Assembly (NCBI GenBank): GCA_945892985.1
Contig: CAMDDU010000092.1
Span: 1-6,764 of the forward strand
DNA from: CAITSH01 sp945892985
Lineage (GTDB): Bacteria > Pseudomonadota > Gammaproteobacteria > Burkholderiales > SG8-39
Direction: 5' to 3'
Length of the DNA stretch: 6,764 nt
In this document: one piece after another, positions 4,641-6,764 of the stretch
Layout: each line of letters begins with the position of its first letter
How positions within the stretch are numbered: position 1 is the stretch's first letter
Made by a program: the position numbers and the translations under genes
Notes under the pieces: model-generated
Told to the model about the DNA's origin: nothing
What the model saw: only the letters and a program-made list of their open reading frames with translations
The model's database searches: none

Positions 4641-5549
4641 ATGACGCGCGTGGAATACGGTGTTCCCACTGACAAAGAAGCCATCCAGTTGCGGCTGGGC
4701 ATTGCGCGCGGATTCTTTAGCGACGAAGGCCTCGATCTTTCGCTCAAGGTGGTTTTTGGCGGGCCGGAGATTGCGTCGCAATACGATTCCGGTGTGCTGC
4801 AAATCGGCGAGCTTGGTTCGCCGCCCGCGACCACGGCACTCGCCAAGGGGATGCGCTTTCGCATTGTTGCGAGCAGCGTGCGCCGCCGCGCGCTGCAATA
4901 CCTCGTCGCCCATCCGTCCATCAAGAGCTGGGACGATTTGCGCGGCAAGACGGTGGCCTCGCTGTCCATAGGCAGTTGCAGCTACTGGTTCATGCGCACC
5001 GTGCTCAGCCACCACGGGATTGACCCCGACAACGATCTGCGGATCATCGGTCTAGGCGCGCGTTATCCGAACGTGACCGAACTGTTTGACTCCGGCGAAT
5101 TGCAGGCGGCAGTGTTGTCCGAGCCAAATATTTCCATCGGTGAAGATGGCGGGCACTTTCGCATCATGCAAGGACTCACCGATGCGGAGTTCTGTCCCGC
5201 TATGCAGTGGAGCGTGATCGTCGCCAACCAGGATGTGATCGATCGGGAGCCCGAACTGGTGCGCGCCGTGCTGCGCGGCTGTGTCAATAGTTACCGTCAT
5301 GCTGCAGCGAACCCCGCGGACCTTGCCGCGTTCGGCGCGGATTACTTTGGCATCGCATCGGCCACCATGGAGAAATCCATTCGCCGCGAGGTCGACGGAC
5401 TGCACAACGAGGGGGAGATCGACATGCCCGGTCTGCGCCAGGCGATTGCCTTGCAGCAGCGCCTGGGAGCCTTTGATGTCGCGCTGGATGCGGAGGCGAT
5501 TTGCGATCTGCGTTTCTTGCCGCCTACGCCGTCGCGAACCCGTGTCTGA
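4635..5549 (+). CDS. NMT1/SsuA/THI5-like substrate-binding-fold protein, no visible signal peptide
   Basis: 304 residues with the type II binding-protein fold of the nitrate/sulfonate/taurine/thiamine-precursor (NMT1) group. Typical segments are EAIQLRLGIARGFFSDEGLDL (15-35, two runs), FGGPEIASQYDSGVLQIGELGSP (41-63, two runs), SWDDLRGKTVASLSIGSCSYWFM (99-120), ELFDSGELQAAVLSEP (149-164) and the late VIDREPELVRAVLRG (201-215). It begins almost directly with the first strand (TRVEYGVPTDKEA) and has no hydrophobic leader; the frame is open back to the oxygenase stop at 4578-4580 but that stretch has no ATG/GTG/TTG and no hydrophobic run. So it is either cytoplasmic or misassigned at its N-terminus. 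No THI5-like CCCFC motif is present. Start is 4635 or one of the next two ATGs; ribosome site poor. The next gene follows after 22 nt. Ligand unknown; an enzymatic role is possible but unsupported. Confidence 0.82.
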   Translation: MMMTRVEYGVPTDKEAIQLRLGIARGFFSDEGLDLSLKVVFGGPEIASQYDSGVLQIGELGSPPATTALAKGMRFRIVASSVRRRALQYLVAHPSIKSWDDLRGKTVASLSIGSCSYWFMRTVLSHHGIDPDNDLRIIGLGARYPNVTELFDSGELQAAVLSEPNISIGEDGGHFRIMQGLTDAEFCPAMQWSVIVANQDVIDREPELVRAVLRGCVNSYRHAAANPADLAAFGADYFGIASATMEKSIRREVDGLHNEGEIDMPGLRQAIALQQRLGAFDVALDAEAICDLRFLPPTPSRTRV

Positions 5550-5561
5550 ATTTTTATTTCT

Positions 5562-5565
5562 GGAG
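5562..5565 (+). promoter_or_regulatory. Shine-Dalgarno that fixes the Bug/TctC start
   Basis: GGAG ends 6 nt before ATG 5572. The reading frame is open back to 5281, but that upstream part overlaps the preceding gene in another phase and is arginine/proline-rich out-of-frame noise. The signal peptide also begins properly only from 5572. Confidence 0.75.
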
Positions 5566-5571
5566 CCTGCC

Positions 5572-6606
5572 ATGATCCAACGACTGACCCAGCACCTGAG
5601 GCAACCCGCCGCAAAGCACCTCACCCGGCGCGTCGCTAGAGTGCTCGCCGCATTGACGTTTTTGACGCTCGCTTTGTCGGCTCTGACGCCGGGCACTGCC
5701 GGTGCGCAGGCCTGGCCCGCCAAGTCGCTGCGCATGATTGTTCCCGGTGCGCCAGGCACCAGCCCCGACATCCTCGCCCGCACGCTGGCGCAATACCTCA
5801 CGCCGCGCCTCGGGCAGCAGATTGTCGTTGTCAATCAGCCCGGTGGCGGCGGCAACATCGGCCACGGCGCCGCGGCCAAGGCGGTGCCCGATGGTTACAC
5901 CCTGCTGGTGACCAGCGACCAGTTGTCGATCAATGAGAGTCTGTTCAAGAACCTTCCTTTTCATGCGGTGGACAGCTTCATCCCGGTGGTGCAGGCCATT
6001 GTCTCGCCGCAGGTGCTGATCGTGACGCCGAATTTTCCGGCCAAGGATGTGCCCGAGCTCATCGCTTATGCGCGCGCCAATCCGGGCAGGATTAATTTCG
6101 CCTCGCCACAACTCGGGACCGTCGGCCATCTTGCCGGCGAGTTGCTCAAGTCATCGCAAAAAATAGACATGGTGCACGTCCCCTTCCAGGGCGCCACCGG
6201 TGCAATCAAGGAGATCGTCGCCGGTCAGGTGCAGATGATGTTCGTCACACTGCCGCCCGCGGTGGGGCAGATCCAGGGCGGCACGGTGCGTGCCCTCGCC
6301 ATGAGCACGCCGACGCGTAACCCGACCTTCCCGAATGTGCCTACGATGAAAGAACTGGGGTATCCGGAATTCGACTTCGGCGCGTGGCAGGGCGTGTTTG
6401 CCCCGGCCGGCACGCCTGCGGACGTGGTCGCCAGGCTCAACACCGAACTCAACGCTATCTTGCGCGACCCTGAAGCGAGCGGCGCGTTGCAAAAAATCGG
6501 CTTCACGCCGGTGGGCGGCAGCGTAGAGCAGTTTCGCCAGCTTGTCGTCAGCACCATAGACAAATGGGGCAAGGTTGTGCGTGAGGCGAAACTGAAGGTC
6601 GAGTAA
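5572..6606 (+). CDS. Bug/TctC-family tripartite tricarboxylate transporter substrate-binding protein
   Basis: 344 residues (family ~320-330 plus a somewhat long leader). The N-terminus is basic (R4, R10, K15, R19, R20), followed by a hydrophobic stretch (VLAALTFLTLALSAL, 24-38) and an AQA cleavage site after A47, giving a mature start at WPAKSLRMIVP, a standard Bug opening. Family landmarks are GAPGTSPDILAR (59-70), VVNQPGGGGNIG (86-97), PDGYTLL (106-112), NFASPQLGTVGHLAGE (175-190), HVPFQGATGAIKEIVAGQVQ (202-221, two runs) and FPNVPTMKELGYPEF (253-267). These periplasmic receptors bind organic or aromatic carboxylates, nicotinate-like compounds or amino acids and normally serve TctAB permeases, none of which is visible; orphan receptors of this class are common in betaproteobacteria. 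It is 22 nt after the NMT1-like gene and is the last gene of the run. A recombinase fragment follows directly. Confidence 0.93.
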   Translation: MIQRLTQHLRQPAAKHLTRRVARVLAALTFLTLALSALTPGTAGAQAWPAKSLRMIVPGAPGTSPDILARTLAQYLTPRLGQQIVVVNQPGGGGNIGHGAAAKAVPDGYTLLVTSDQLSINESLFKNLPFHAVDSFIPVVQAIVSPQVLIVTPNFPAKDVPELIAYARANPGRINFASPQLGTVGHLAGELLKSSQKIDMVHVPFQGATGAIKEIVAGQVQMMFVTLPPAVGQIQGGTVRALAMSTPTRNPTFPNVPTMKELGYPEFDFGAWQGVFAPAGTPADVVARLNTELNAILRDPEASGALQKIGFTPVGGSVEQFRQLVVSTIDKWGKVVREAKLKVE

Positions 6607-6612
6607 CCCCGA

Positions 6613-6764
6613 CGCCTTGATGACCGCATCCGTGCCATGTACGTCGATAAGCTCGACGGCATTGTTGAAGTAACGTTCTACGACAAGATGTCGAACCAAT
6701 GGCGCGATGAGCAGAGCTACTGCCAACGCGAGCTCGAGCGACTACAAACTGCGAAGCAGTCCTA
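6613..6764 (+). pseudogene. C-terminal fragment of a large serine recombinase (continues past window)
   Basis: From 6613 the frame is open to the window end (50 full codons). It reads RLDDRIRAMYVDKLDGIVEV, then TFYDKMSNQWRDEQSYCQRELERLQTAKQS. This is the recognisable segment C-terminal to the zinc-ribbon of resolvase/invertase-type large serine recombinases: the D-x-x-x-x-x-MY-x-DKL-x-G turn followed by a charged coiled coil. The catalytic resolvase domain and recombinase domain are absent, because the same frame meets the TAA of the preceding gene at 6604-6606, so this is a truncated relic. The downstream end lies outside the window. It was probably left by an excision or deletion that joined it to the receptor gene. 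Family confidence is good; the element it came from is unknown. Confidence 0.75.

Noticed and set aside
4332..5015. Antisense open frame across the oxygenase/NMT1-like junction
   Set aside because: A shadow frame opposite two well-supported genes, with no domain or ribosome site.
5281..5571. N-terminal extension of the Bug/TctC gene to 5281
   Set aside because: It overlaps the NMT1-like gene in another phase; signal peptide and ribosome site place the start at 5572.
1..6764. CRISPR array, tRNA, rRNA, riboswitch or replication origin
   Set aside because: No regularly spaced direct repeats, cloverleaf-like sequence, rRNA segments, iterons or recognisable aptamer were seen on reading either strand.

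Overview
The window looks like an accessory, rearranged stretch of a proteobacterial chromosome, most likely a betaproteobacterium (Burkholderiales or a relative). Three things point that way: G+C-rich coding DNA, a Bug/TctC-type periplasmic receptor next to a LivK-type receptor (both families are greatly expanded in that group), and a glutathione-dependent formaldehyde gene pair. This assignment is an inference; no rRNA or other phylogenetic marker is present.

Layout. (1) Bases 1-145 are the right end of an ISL3-family insertion sequence: the last 34 codons of its transposase and a probable terminal inverted repeat. (2) Bases 169-1710 hold two formaldehyde-detoxification genes, gfa and fghA (S-formylglutathione hydrolase), separated by a clear intrinsic terminator. 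The dehydrogenase that normally joins their two reactions is not between them. (3) Bases 1711-2441 hold no intact gene. They contain gene debris: a broken minus-strand N-terminus of an FAD-dependent oxidoreductase, the last ~19 codons of a second LivK-type gene, and two sizeable inverted repeats. (4) Bases 2442-6606 are a compact plus-strand run of four genes, with gaps of 72, 54 and 22 nt: a LivK-type branched-chain-amino-acid/amide receptor, a phytanoyl-CoA-dioxygenase-family Fe(II)/2-oxoglutarate oxygenase, an NMT1/SsuA-like binding protein with no visible signal peptide, and a Bug/TctC-type receptor. (5) Bases 6607-6764 carry the C-terminal part of a large serine recombinase whose N-terminus is missing. 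It runs off the window.

How it may work. gfa and fghA belong to the glutathione route from formaldehyde to formate. The four-gene run has three solute-binding proteins from three unrelated transporter classes plus one oxygenase, and no permease or ATPase in view. A plausible reading is an uptake/oxidation module for some organic acid or amide-like compound that borrows permeases encoded elsewhere; the substrate cannot be read from the sequence. Mobile-element debris on both sides and broken genes in the middle suggest the segment was assembled by several insertions and deletions. No CRISPR array, tRNA or rRNA was seen.
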